From NCBI RefSeq assembly GCF_026210795.1, contig NC_089454.1, positions 868,001 through 932,000 of the forward strand: DNA of 64,000 nt, given 5' to 3'. Source of the DNA: Rhizophagus irregularis. Its lineage: Eukaryota; Glomeromycota; Glomeromycetes; Glomerales; Glomeraceae. Shown piece by piece: positions 32,968 through 44,234 of the stretch (within the stretch, counting starts at the first letter, position 1; every line of letters begins with the position of its first letter). The translations under genes were made by a program, and so were the position numbers. Below the pieces are notes generated by a model. That model ran no database searches, was not told where the DNA came from, and saw only the letters and a list, made by a program, of their open reading frames with translations.

Positions 32968-35550
32968 CAGTCGTCCCCCCTCTATACCCCCTACCCCTAT
33001 AATGCGAACACCCCTATTTAGTCATATCATTCGTGCAAGTCCCGTTTTTTTAAATATTAAAATGCCCCTTTTGTAGTCACAAATCGATTATAGTCACTAT
33101 CACACTAATAGTTAGTCCCGATATAATAATTAACATATGAAAATTTCCCCTTACATAGTCATATCACGTGATTAACAATGTATTCGGAAAATATATCGCG
33201 CGTTTTGTGCATAAAATGAATTTTCCTTTTAAGTTGATAATCACCACATGTTTCGAACTTTTTCTTTACAATTTTTATTTGAAAATGTTTTATTTTTCGA
33301 TTTCAAACTTTTTTCATTACATAAATTCATCCTTTTACAAAAACTATCTTTTTCACTTTTTTTTATATCTAATATAATGCCACCTATACGTTTACAAAAA
33401 GCAAGGAGAATTCGTTCTGCCATTAGTAATGAAATAAAAAAAGAAATATGTGAATATATAATGGCAAATAGTAATGTGAAACAGGAAGAAGTTGCACTTT
33501 ACTTTAATACAAAATATAATGAATTAAACATTGATAGATCAACTGTATCAAAAATATGGCAAAATCGTGAAAAGTGGATGGCAGTTCTTTCAACTTCACA
33601 GACTGCATGTACATTTCGTCATCGCTCAGTTCAGTATCCAGAACTTGATAAGGCCTTGCAAATTTGGACAGCACAAGCAGTGACCGCTGGACTTCCTTTA
33701 ACTGATATGATTTTACAACAAAAAGGAATAGAACTTGCACAAATGTTAAATATTGGAGAAAATCAAATAAAATTTACTAATGGTTGGGTGTACAGATTCA
33801 AAAAACGGAATGGACTTCAAAGAGTTAAGTTTTCAGGTGAGGCTAATAGTGCCCCTATAGAAACTCTTCCAGAAGAACGTGTACGTCTTCGTGCACTTTT
33901 AGCTAAGTATGACAAGGAAGATATTTATAATGCAGATGAAACTGGGCTTTTTTTCCGAATGGAGCCAAACCAAACATTGAGTACTGGTGCAGTTGCGGGG
34001 CGTAAAATGGTAATTTTTATTGTAATAATTTTTCGTTAAAATAACTCTTTAAATGTTTTTTATTTTTCTGTAATCACTTTTTCGACAAAATAATTATTTT
34101 CTGTAGGGACAAAAGCCGAGTTTCTGTTTTATTTTGTGCTAATGCTACAGGATCTCATAAAATTCGTCCTTTGGTAATTGGAAAATCATTAAATCCCCGA
34201 TGTTTTAAAAATCTCAACAAGTCAACTCTTCCAGTCATTTATCGAGCCAATTCAAAAGCATGGATGAGATCTGATATTTTCATTGAATGGCTTAAACACC
34301 TTGACTATTACTTTCGCACAATGGATAGAAGAGTTTTACTTCTTATTGATAATGCAGGATCCCACTTTAATCCAAAAAGATTTAAAAAAAATGATGATAT
34401 GGATGATGAAGAAATTTCAGAATCTGATGACGAACAAGAATCTAAAAAACAAAAGAAAAAAGAAAAACCTGCTGTTGATCTTACTAATATTGAGCTTGTT
34501 TATCTTCCACCAAATACAACCGCTCATCTCCAACCTATGGATGCAGGTATTATCCATAGTTTTAAAGCTAAATATAAACAAGAATTTTGTAGACATTTAA
34601 TTCGGCAGTTTGATTCTGGAGTTGATCATGTTAAGTAAGTTTAAAAAATTAACATTATTTTTCTATTAATGTTATTAATTTATTATTTTATTTAGAAATA
34701 AGTTAAACATTAAGGAGGCAATTGATTATATTGCTGAATCATGGAATAATGTCACTCCAACAACAATTCAAAATTGTTGGATCAAAACAGGTATACTTCC
34801 ATCTTGTGATGATGATAATACGGATGAAGAAGATTTAGATGATGATGAACTTGAAAATCTTCTTATTAATTTGCCGGAAGAAACTGCTGATGTATTGGAA
34901 TATTTTCAGTTGCTTGATCGTGAAATTCCAACTGAAGAGCACCTTACTGAAGAGCAAATTATTGATATGGTGCGAAATGAAGAAAATCAAGTAGAAGAAA
35001 GTGAAGATGATGACGAAAATGAAGAAATTCCTCTGATATCAGGTGAAAAAAGCAATTAATGGGTTGGAAACTTTTGTTAATTATTTTGAACAACAAGAAG
35101 ATTCCGAGTTTAATATTGGTGATTTGCGTATTTTTAGAAAATACTTACGAGTAATTAGAGTTGAGAGATCAATGCAAAAAAGCAAAGTACACTTGATGGT
35201 TTTTTTGATAGGTAAATAACATTAATATAATTTTTAATAATTGCGAGATGTAATACTTTTATTAGTTATAATAGTTATAATAGTTATAATAGCGTAAAAT
35301 AATAAAATCGGATTTGATATACATATTAGAAGGCAACGTGCTTTATTTTTATCATGTTATATAATTATATTTAATTTTAAAATAAAGATTATTATATAAA
35401 AATAACAAATAAAAAAAAAATTTATAGTCACGCTAATACAAAAATTTTATATATATGTGACTATATTGTAAAAGTCTCATATAAGCACACCTCTCTATAG
35501 TCACAGCATTGTGTGGTCCCAAGAGGTGTGACTATAGAGGGGGACGACTG
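32968..35550 (+). mobile_element. Pogo/Tigger-like element 2, nearly full length
   Basis: This 2583-bp element has inverted ends CAGTCGTCCCCCCTCTATA and CAGTCGTCCCCCTCTATAGT, flanked by TA (32966-32967 and 35551-35552). The neighbouring array reads ATTAGACATATATTTTAAAA without the element (about 31855), an empty site. It carries one transposase gene (33377-35215) with 400-bp left and 330-bp right non-coding ends. The right end has a further inverse of the CACACCTCT word. It is the youngest-looking transposon here. Confidence 0.88.
33377..35215 (+). pseudogene. Pogo/Tigger-like transposase 2, almost intact
   Basis: A three-exon transposase. I start at 33377 (MPPIRLQKARRIRSAIS); the open frame upstream is Phe/Leu-rich and unlikely to be protein. 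Exon 1 (33377-34009) has a first HTH (EEVALYFNTKYNELNIDRST) and a Tc5-type HTH (ALQIWTAQAVTAGLPLTDMI; FTNGWVYRFKKRNGLQ), then YNADETGLFFRM with the first Asp. Exon 2 (from about 34108 to 34634) has DKSRVSVLFCANATGSHKIR, LLLIDNAGSHFNP with the second Asp, and YLPPNTTAHLQPMDAGIIHS with the third. Exon 3 (34696-35215) has TIQNCWIKTGILP and a long acidic tract. Defects: the acceptor at 34105-34106 leaves one extra base, and A-runs near 35046 and 35175 shift the frame. The restored end of the frame is QSTLDGFFDR, a PIP-box. All three catalytic Asp remain. Confidence 0.85.
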
Positions 35551-35876
35551 TATATTTTAAGATAATTTTAAATACATTTTAAGTATATTATAAGTATTTC
35601 GCAATTTTTAAATTAAATATATTTTAAGTATATTTTAAATATATTTTAAAAAGTTTTTAATTATATTTTAAATATAAATACTTTTTATAGGGTCAGCTGA
35701 CTTTTTTTTCAAAATTTATTTTAGCTTTATCCTCATAAATTATTTCCAACTGAAGTATTAGTAAAGAAAAAAGTACATATATTAAGTATATAAAGTTGTT
35801 GTCTGATTTAACTTATATAAAGTTAAATAAAGGTAGATTTATTATTAGATATAGAAGCTATATAGATTCTTATATA

Positions 35877-36353
35877 TAGTCAGACCCCTTGCTATACAGT
35901 TATACACTTATACCCTATACAGTCACACCTCTTTATAAGAACTTGATTTTGAAAAATGGTTTTAAATACTATCAAATTACCTCTCTATAATCACAATTTG
36001 ACTATAATCACTATTACCACATAATCCCAAATAGATATATCATTTCTATTAGTGATTAGACTTCTATTAATCACATTATAATTTCAGCCAAAGAGCAATT
36101 TCACCCAAAATTACGAAACATATAATTTTTTCTTTCCTTTTTAGGAATTAATATTACACAACATTCCAACACAAAATCGGCAAAAAATTTTTTTGTGGAA
36201 CGGCTATTACCAAAAAAGAAAATATTCGTAGTGATCAAATTATAATTTACTAATTTCAGCCAAAATTAAGATATAGTACCTGTATATAAATACATTCCTA
36301 TACAATCACTGATTTTATAGGAACCAATTAGGTGACTATATGGGGTCTGATTG
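35877..36353. mobile_element. 477-bp pogo-type MITE
   Basis: Left end TAGTCAGACCCCTTGCTATA and right end inverse CAATCAGACCCCATATAGTC, each flanked by TA (35875-35876 and 36354-36355). Inside are repeated TATACAGTCACACCTCT and ATAATCAC words resembling the pogo element 2 ends. Non-autonomous, no ORF. Confidence 0.72.
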
Positions 36354-36448
36354 TATTTTATACTAAAAAATTTTTAGAAAAAATAATTCATATAATTGGC
36401 AAAAAGAATTCTTAATTTAAGTTATTTATTATATTATTTTTTAATATT

Positions 36449-36757
36449 AGGAAATAAAATTTGTGCGCACCCGCGCATGTGCGCACCCCTCCATTTTTGG
36501 TAATTTTTATATAGTAAATTTGTCGATCATCAATTATCACGTGACTTTAGTAAAATCCCGATTTTTTTAAATATTCATACTACAACTCTTACGTATATAT
36601 TATAGAGCCTTAAAATTTTATTTACTATGCATATTTTTGCCTATTCTACAACTTTACTTAATGAGCCATGAAGGGTTTAGAATATCATTTTTGACTTTTA
36701 TATATAATATATCTATGGGGATGCGCACATGCGCAGGTGCGTACAAAATTTAAACCC
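36449..36757. mobile_element. 309-bp element with GC-rich CGCGCATGTGCGCAC ends
   Basis: The arms carry TTTGTGCGCACCCGCGCATG on the left and the inverse of TTTGTACGCACCTGCGCATG on the right, unusual GC-rich alternating purine-pyrimidine tracts in this AT-rich DNA. TTAATATT is duplicated exactly (36441-36448 and 36758-36765), an 8-bp target suggesting hAT (or MULE). No ORF. Confidence 0.8.
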
Positions 36758-36938
36758 TTAATATTATATTAACTAATTAAATTATAAATTAAAAGTATAT
36801 TAATTAACTATAAAATTTGTATATTGAAGATTTATTATTATTATATAAAATTTAAAATTAATTAAAATTTTTTTATTAATTATTTTATTATTATTTTATT
36901 ATTATTATTATTATGAATTTTGCTAACTTTCTTTCTGA

Positions 36939-37275
36939 AAGATGTCATCTAGGTAACGTCACTTATACTAAAAATTAAATTTTATAATTTTTATAACTGT
37001 AAATTTCACTTTTTAAATGATATCATCAAATTTAATAACTCCAGCGAACCTAAATCTTACTCTAATTCTAATCTCCTAACCATAATTCTAATCTTAACCT
37101 AATCCTAATTCTAATCTTAATCCTTTAAACCTAAATCTCTAAATTCCTAATCCTAACCTTAACCCTAACTAATCTAAATTTGACTACTATTTTTTTATGA
37201 GTGATGTAATATACATATGTATCAGGTTTACATGATTCAATTTTACATAAGTGATGTCATCTAGGTTAAATCACA
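36939..37275. repeat. Degenerate telomere-like CCTAA tract inside a direct-repeat-flanked segment
   Basis: From about 37040 to 37175 one strand is built of CTAATTCTAATCTCCTAACC-like words, i.e. degenerate (C1-3)TAA with TTAGGG on the other strand; CCTTAACCCTAACTAATC is the cleanest part. GATGTCATCTAGGT occurs on both sides (about 36942-36955 and 37252-37265). ATCACTTAT-like words face each other just inside. It may be an insertion that carries an interstitial telomere-like tract. Confidence 0.5.
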
Positions 37276-38444
37276 TGGGAAGAAAATTAGTTTTATACTA
37301 TTATTATTATACTTAAAAAAAGCAGTATACAGTTCACCCTTTTTTATATAGTGAATAACTCATTATAATGAAGAAAAGTCTAGGTACAGATTTTTTTATA
37401 AATAATAATTCTTGATATAGTGAATTTTATAATAAATTTCTGTATCTTATAATTTAAATTTAAATACTAGAACCAGTATTAATAAAATGATCTTTGATTA
37501 AAGATGTAGTATGTAATTGATAATTACTAACTTGTGTTGTAATAGTAAAGGTTGCAACTTATTACTACTTTTAAAGTTAAAGTGTTGTAATATTACAATA
37601 CTTTAAATATAATTATTCAAAATTTTCTTTTTGAAAAATAAAAATTATAAAAATAAGTTTTTATAGAACAAATATTATTATAAAAAGAAATGATTAATAT
37701 ATTATAATATATATTTGTATAATTACAACACTATATAATAATTACAATACTAGTAGTAATTATAATACTATATAATAATTATAATATTGTGTTGTAATTA
37801 CAACAAAAGTGTTGTATATATGTTGTAATAATTGCAACTTTACAACCTTCTAAAAATAATTACATATCACATCTTTACCCTTGATATAGTAAAGATTTTT
37901 GCTATAATGAATTTTTCAAATGTTATACAATTAATTAGTGAATTTTTTATCATGTATAATTTATTTGAATTTGAATTTATCTTTAGAAACTAGAATTATT
38001 TCATGATTTAAACTAAATGGAAAAGTATCATATTTTATTTTGATTATAATAAAAGTAATCCTGATCTAGTTAATTATTTTCTTTACACACTATGCCCAAA
38101 ACTCAAAATAAAAGTACTTCGCATACTCAAATAATCATAAGCAAAGGTATAATATCCTAAGAAAAAACTTTGCCAAAAAGAGCCTTCTTAACCCTTGCCC
38201 AAAAACATAAAATATGTCTTAAAAAAGTTACTGAACCTTCTCTAAAAAATAAAAAACTAGTGAAATTATTTGATGTTAAAGAAGGATATATTAGTAGTAC
38301 ATTAAAAAAATTACAAAAATGACTTGAAATTGATCCTCAAACACCTGAAGCTAAAGGTAAAAAACAAGTTAGGGTGATTTTTCCAGAAATTGAAAAAATA
38401 TTTACATTATGGGTATTAAAAGTTTTGAAAAATAGTGTTGATAT

Positions 38445-38966
38445 TGTGACACGCTGCCCATAGGATATTAAAATAAAATATCGTATGTTGCCACCGACGT
38501 GTTGAGTTCGTATAATATCTATGCTTGGTTTAAAATAAAAATTAGTTACAAAAATTAATAAAACATTATTTTCTTACCAAATATTATTTTTATTTATTTT
38601 AAAATACAACTTCAAACTCGAACAACAATAATATAATATTAATTAACTCAGCGTACGAGAGTATATTTATATTTGAATAAATTTTAATAATTAATATTTT
38701 AATATTATTTTTATTGAGCCAAAAATTGACTACTGAATTTCCTATCGAAATCCACTTGTATTTATACATTTTAAGAAAAAGATTTCTAATATTTACTATT
38801 TTTTTCTAATAAAATTTGAAGATCTATTATCATATGACTATCTCGTTACACTAAACTAAACTATAAATATAATTTTATTGGCTAATTATTTACCCATCGG
38901 TTAATTATTTATCCTTCGGCTAATTATTTATCTTTATTCTATTTTATTGTATTTTCGGTTATTACA
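38445..38966. mobile_element. Solo LTR candidate
   Basis: A 522-bp segment begins TGTGACACGCTGCCCATAGG and ends TTTCGGTTATTACA, i.e. TG...CA. ATAT flanks both sides (38441-38444 and 38967-38970). It interrupts the pogo 3 transposase with coding sequence resuming afterwards. No retroviral-type gene, primer-binding site or second LTR lies nearby. Repeated CGGCTAATTATTTATC words (38878-38940) near the 3' end are an odd internal feature. The Ty3-type assignment is a guess from the TGTGACACG start. Confidence 0.6.
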
Positions 38967-39161
38967 ATATTAGTGATTAAGTTTTACATGAAAAAAATTT
39001 TAAAGGAAGTAATGGTTAAAAAAAGACACAATTTTTCTTGTTATTTAAAGCAAGGAGAGGCTGCAAGTGTACCACTTGAAAAACTTTGATGAATTTAGGA
39101 AAGAGCTTTAAGATTTGATTTGTGAATATAGTCTTGATGATGTTTTAAAACTGGTTTGTAT

Positions 39162-40493
39162 AGGACTCTGATCAGTTTCAGTATCAGAACAGTTTCGGTA
39201 TTCTGATTTACTGAACTAAACCTTTTAGTAAATTTACTGATCAGTTTCAGTAACTTCAGTTTTGGTATCAGTTTTGCGATTTACTGAACTGATTTACCGA
39301 TTTACTGAACTGATATTTTCAGTATCAGTTTTAGTAAATTTTACTGATCACTTTGGTAAATTTTACTGATTATTTCAGTAAATTTACTGAACTGATTTGC
39401 CAAACATTTCGTGACATTAATAAAAAATGTCGCAAAATATTTTTTTTTGACAATTTAATAAAAATGTTGTGAAACGTTTTTATTAGTTAATTTATTTAAA
39501 AAAAAATGGTTCGCAATATTTTTTTTAATAATTTAATAAAGAGTGAATTTATTTACCGCACCCTGCATTACAAAGCATCTGTAAATTATTTATGTCGATC
39601 TTTAGTTTATACACCGCACCCCTTAAAATGGCAAATGATAAATATAAAAATATATATAAATTTGTAACGCAGAGTGCGGTGAATACATTATTTCTTTAAT
39701 AAAAAATATTGTGAACTGTTTTTATTAATTAATTTATTTTAAAAAAATGTTTTGTGACATTTTTTTTGATAATTTAATAAAAACGTTGTGAAACATTTTT
39801 ATTTGTTAATTTATTTAAAAAAAAAACGTTTCACACCATTTTTTCATAACTTAATGAAAATGTTGTGAAACATTTTTTATTAATTAATTAATTAAAAAAA
39901 TGTCTTACAATGTTTTTTTTAATAATTTAATAAAAACGTCTTACAACATTTTTTTTGATAATTTAATAAAAACGTTGTAAAACGTTTTTATATTTATTTT
40001 AAAAAAATGTTTCACACCATTTTTATTTGTTAATTTATTTTAAAAAAAAACATTTCACAACATTTTTTATTAGTTAATTTAATTAAAAAAAAACATTTTA
40101 CAACGTTTTTTTTGATAATTTAATAAAAATGTTGCAAAACATTTTTATTAATTAATTTAATTAAAAAAAATGTTTCACAACATTTTTTTTCAATAACTTA
40201 ATAGAAAACATTACGAAATGTTTTTTTCAATAATTTAATAAAAATATTGTGAAACATTTTTATTTATTAATTTAATTAAAAAAAATGTTTTCGCACATTT
40301 TTTTAATAAAAAATGTTGCAAAAATATTAAAAACTGAACCGATAATGAATTGGTAAATTGGTTCAGTTTTCGGTATTTACTAGTCAGTTTTTGGTATTGA
40401 TGATTATCGAAACTGATCAGTTTCAGTAATTAACAATACGTTCAGTTTCAGTTTTGGCAAAAACTGTACTGAACTGAACCGATCAGAGCCCTA
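39162..40493. mobile_element. 1332-bp MULE-type element filled with palindromic tandem repeats
   Basis: The ends read AGGACTCTGATCAGTTTCAG and TAGGGCTCTGATCGGTTCAG (inverted). GGTTTGTAT is duplicated exactly (39153-39161 and 40494-40502), and the pogo 3 reading frame resumes with it. The arms are runs of ACTGATCAGTTTCAGT-like words. The centre (about 39410-40330) is a tandem array of AAACGTTGTGAAACATTTTT and its inverse alternating with GATAATTTAATAAA and GTTAATTTATTTAAA spacers, about a dozen units. A 127-bp MITE is nested at 39554-39680. Confidence 0.85.
39554..39680. mobile_element. 127-bp MITE nested in the tandem array
   Basis: The ends read TACCGCACCCTGCATTACAA and ACCGCACTCTGCGTTACAAA (inverted). 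GAATTTATT and GAATACATT flank it (39545-39553 and 39681-39689), 7 of 9 matching. It interrupts the tandem array of the 39162-40493 element, making a third nesting level inside pogo element 3. Confidence 0.7.
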
Positions 40494-42091
40494 GGTTTGT
40501 ATTGGAAAATGAAACCTAAAAAAACGATTTATATTTAGACGAAAGTGGAAAGCAATCAAAAGATCATGTAACAATCCTTCTTTGTTCTAATACAACCGGT
40601 AGAGAAAAACTTAAACCAGTATTCATTCATAAATACAAAAACTTTCGTCCCTTGAAAAACTTACCTAAATCATCTTTACCAGTAAAATATTACTGGAATA
40701 TAAAAGCTTGGATGTAAGTCTCCATTTGGAATGATTGGGTTCGTCAATTTGATGCAACAATGAGATTAAAAGGAAGAAAAATTCTTCTTTTTGTAGATAA
40801 CGCTCCTATTCATGCTTTATACAAAGGTATAGAATTGACTAATATAGAAATTAAATTTTTACCTTTTAATACAACCATACATCTGCAACCTTATGATAAA
40901 GGTATTATTAATAGTTTTAAGGTAATTAATTCTGAAAAATTTTAATGCAATTTTTTAATTATTACGAAATTAAACTTACCATATTTATATATTATTAGGC
41001 ACACTATTGAAAATTGCTTCTTAAAAATTGTATCAAGGCCTTTGATTATCAATAAAAAACAGACAATAGTAAGTCACCAATTGATATCAAAAAAGTTATT
41101 AAGTATATGGTATCAGCTTGAGATAAAGTTCTTCCTCAAACTATATTTAACTGCTAGAAAGATGCAGGAATTTTGCCATTAGATAATACAGATTTTCAAG
41201 ATGAAATAAAAGAGAATGAACGTGAAGAGAATGAATGTAAAGAAATTCAAGATTTAATTGATAAACTTGAATATATACATCCTCTTACTGCTGAAGAATA
41301 TATTAGATTAGATCAGGAGAATAAAATTACTGGTGAAACATTAATTGAAGAACAATTAGTTGCCATTCTTAAACCGTTTCTGACAATGAAAGTGATAGGA
41401 AAATTACTTTAGTATTTAGTTCTGAAGTTTTGGCCATGTTTGATAAAATTTTTATCTATTTAAAACAAAATAAAAGTCAAAATATTATTGATAAAGATGC
41501 TTTTAAAGATATGAAAAAAGCTAGGAAAGAAGTTTACAGAAATAATTTTTTTTCAAAAAAGCAAATGAATTTAGATCTATTGTTAAAACTAATGATAGCG
41601 TTGATGGTGTTAATAATAATAATATGAATAGAAAAGGTGATAAAGATAATATTATAGACATTGATAATATTAATTTTGAAACTTTATATTTTAATGAAGG
41701 GACTTTTATAATCATGAAGAGTATGAAGGTTTTATTGAATACCAAATCGATTAGAATAGTCTTTATAAATGATTGTATTACAGATTTGCAGTATTGCGTT
41801 TATTATACTTAATAAAGTAATAATCTTTGAGTAACATAAATATAAAAAGTATTTATGTGCAGGTTTACAAAAAAATAAAGAAAATTTATTTATTGCATGT
41901 ATTTTTTTTATAAAAATAAGCTTAGTTGTCATGACTTTTAATTATTACTATATAATAGATAATAATGGATTTTTAATATTAATATAATGAAAATCTTATC
42001 TTTATTTACTATATGTGATTAGTAAATTCCTTTACTATAGTGAATTTTAGTTTTCAGCTCATGAGGTTTAATATAGCAAAGGTAAACTGTA

Positions 42092-43781
42092 ATAAGTTAA
42101 ATAGTGATATCTGCTTAAACTTTTTTTGCCAAAAATTTCAGTTTTGTCACCAACTAGTTTCAGTTTTGTCATTAATTAAACTATATAAATTATAAAAATA
42201 TATAAAATTATATTATATATATAATAGTTTTATAAATTCTTTTTAAAAAATATTATATTTTAATAAAAATTATAAAAATTTATTTTGTTAAGTAATTATT
42301 ATAATTAAAAATTCATGAAAAATTCATAGAAATACCATAAAATATTAAATTTTAGCATTTTATCTTTTAATTTTAAATGTATAAATAAGTTTCATCAAAT
42401 GACTAAATATTTTAGTTTTACCCATATCTCTAAGGTTAAAGATATAAAAATTATCTACTTATATATAATTAATTGAAACTCTATCTGCTGAAGTGTAATG
42501 TCAAATATATTTCATGAGTTTGTGAAAACTTAAATAAAAAAAAATAAAATAAAATAAAAAAATAAAAAAAAACATTTAGTAATAAACCCACCCTATAAAT
42601 TCATCTATACTCTTAAAATTAAAGAGGGTTATCAGATCTTTTACTTTAAATCTTATCAATTTTTTTTGTATTGATTAAATTTCAGTTAAAATCATAAATT
42701 TATTCTTAAGACTTTATCAATCTTTTTAGCTTACTTGATCATCTTTTACTTGATTTATTTTACAAAACTTTTAAATTCACACCTTAGTTTTACTTTTGAA
42801 AGAAATTTTTCTTTAGTAATCTATTTTTAGATTAGTTCAATAAAAATATAAAATATCTGACCTATATACCTTCATATTCATCAAGATTAAATTTTGTATT
42901 AATAATATTATCAAATCCTTTATCTTGAATAATTTTGAATACTTTACAACTTATATTAGAAAGTGAAGACTAAGTTAACTGGATATATTACTATTTTAAA
43001 TTCCAGTTTGCAGAAAACTATCTAACTGGCAGTCTTTAATAAAACAGTCTACATTTTATTATTTTAAAGTTCCAATATTCTCTTATTGAAGTCTATAAAT
43101 ATTATGAGCATAATATATTTCTTCTGTGATTTAAGTTTCATCACAATCATGTAATTCCAGTTTTTTAGGTAGTCAAGATTTCAAAAATATTGAGTTGAAA
43201 CAGTTGCTTATTAAAATATATCTTGTCATGATTATTAAAATTTATTTCTCTGATATGTACAAAGATTTTTTTGCCTTATACTGCAAGGTAATACTAAACT
43301 TACTATTTATAATTTCTAATACTTGCTTTTTACTTTCAGAAAATATGAGTTTAATAATTATTATTATTTATATATACTGTTCAAATTATTTTAAAATGGT
43401 ATAATTATAATTTGAAATATTGTAATTTATTCAGTTTATATGTAATTTACTATATAAAATCCAAAATAATTTGGGATGCTATAATTGAATTTAGAATTTA
43501 CTTATAATTATAGCAGCCTAAAATAATTTGGGTAACATATATATTATCATTATTATATTCTATGATACTATTTCAATATAACTAATTTATTTATTTTTAT
43601 CTTTAAGGGTAAATGATAAGTTTATGTGTCTAGTACTTTTATTTGTATTGCAGGTAATTTAACAGGTAATTAGTATATAGGTTCTTTAAAAATTTCTATT
43701 TATAAAAAACATCTAAATTAAGGGCAAATTATGTAATTTTGGAAAAATTTTATTTTTAAATAAAATTTTTCAAAGTATTAC
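42092..43781. repeat. Dispersed non-coding repeat, copy B, with AT-rich flanks
   Basis: From about 42470 to 43230 it is colinear with copy A (29430-30600) without the MITE found there: CTGAAGTGTAATGTC, AAATTTCAGTTAAAA, CCTTAGTTTTACTTTTGA, TTAAATTTTGTATTAATAA, TATTTCTTCTGTGATTTAAG, TATTGAGTTGAAACAGTTG. An imperfect inverse pair around CCAAAATAATTTGGGATGCT lies at about 43458-43552. No gene seen. Confidence 0.55.
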
Positions 43782-44000
43782 GAAAAGGTATAGAGTAATA
43801 TCTTTGTAATAAGTAGAGTATAATAAGGATATGACATTATATATACTCAAGTGATAAATAAACATCTTGGTTTAAGCTTAGTTTAGCAATTTGATTGGGT
43901 GTCTATTTATTACTTGCATATATTTTACATTCTTTATATTATATACTGCCAAATATTACTTTACTTTACTTATCACAGAGACTTTACTCTATACCTTTTC
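43782..44000. mobile_element. 219-bp inverted-repeat element
   Basis: The arms begin GAAAAGGTATAGAGTAATAT and GAAAAGGTATAGAGTAAAGT (inverted) and stay similar for about 33 bp. The middle reads AGTGATAAATAAACATCTTG and has no ORF. No clear target duplication is visible, so it is called from the arms only. Confidence 0.6.
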
Positions 44001-44234
44001 ATCTTACCAAATTTTTGAACACAAAATAAGGTTTTAAATATCATTTTTAATTTATTTAACTTTTATTTTATTTATTTATTTTTGAATATAATTGGCAAAA
44101 ATCTTTTGCTCATATGTAAAGTCAAAAACACTACTTTTTTTTTTAAATAAACTTGTAAAGTAGACTAAAATATGCTTATTTTATAATTTCAAGTTTATAT
44201 TTAATTTTAATTTATAAAAAAGAATAAATGTATT

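Larger units (their letters stand above)
32099..35692. mobile_element. AT-palindromic element hosting a MULE MITE and a pogo element
   Basis: The ends are inverse copies of CCTATAAAAAGTATTATACT (left) and CCTATAAAAAGTATTTATAT (right, inverted). The original body is the AAGTATATTTTAAATATA-type array (32658-32967 and 35551-35690). Two inserts, 32126-32657 and 32968-35550, make up most of the length. I could not define a target duplication. Confidence 0.5.
38092..41594 (+). pseudogene. Pogo/Tigger-like transposase relic 3
   Basis: Starts MPKTQNKSTSHTQIIISKG at 38092, then a stop. An HTH follows (KKLVKLFDVKEGYISSTLKK), then TPEAKGKKQVRVIFPEIEKI and FTLWVLKVLKNSVDI before the LTR at 38445. After the LTR comes the RRGCKCTT region and SLDDV. 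The 1332-bp MITE then cuts the sequence directly before GLYWKMKP. After it: NTTGREKLKPVFIHKYKNFR, MRLKGRKILLFVDNAPIHAL with a catalytic Asp, IKFLPFNTTIHLQPYDKGII, ENCFLKIV, an acidic tract (EIKENEREENECKEIQDLID) and finally KKQMNLDLLL, a QxxLxxLL PIP-like end (41562-41585). Stops and shifts are frequent, including TAA and TGA at Gln and Trp sites. Confidence 0.8.
37330..42089 (+). mobile_element. Pogo/Tigger-like element 3 with large inserts
   Basis: The ends read CAGTTCACCCTTTTTTATAT and CAGTTTACCTTTGCTATATT (inverted), flanked by TA (37328-37329 and 42090-42091). Removing the LTR (38445-38966), the 1332-bp MULE MITE (39162-40493) and their duplications leaves about 2.9 kb. A non-coding repeat with GTTGTAATAATTGCAACTTT words (about 37492-37880, inverse arms around AAGATGTAGTATGTAATT) lies before the transposase relic. 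Confidence 0.72.

Noticed and set aside
33248-33376. Longer N-terminus for the pogo transposase 2
   Set aside because: The extra 43 residues are Phe/Leu-rich, unlike transposase starts; the ATG at 33377 begins the usual basic leader.
33504-33740. Minus-strand frame inside pogo transposase 2
   Set aside because: Shadow of the plus-strand HTH coding region.
37040-37175. True telomere end
   Set aside because: The repeat is too degenerate and ordinary sequence continues on both sides.
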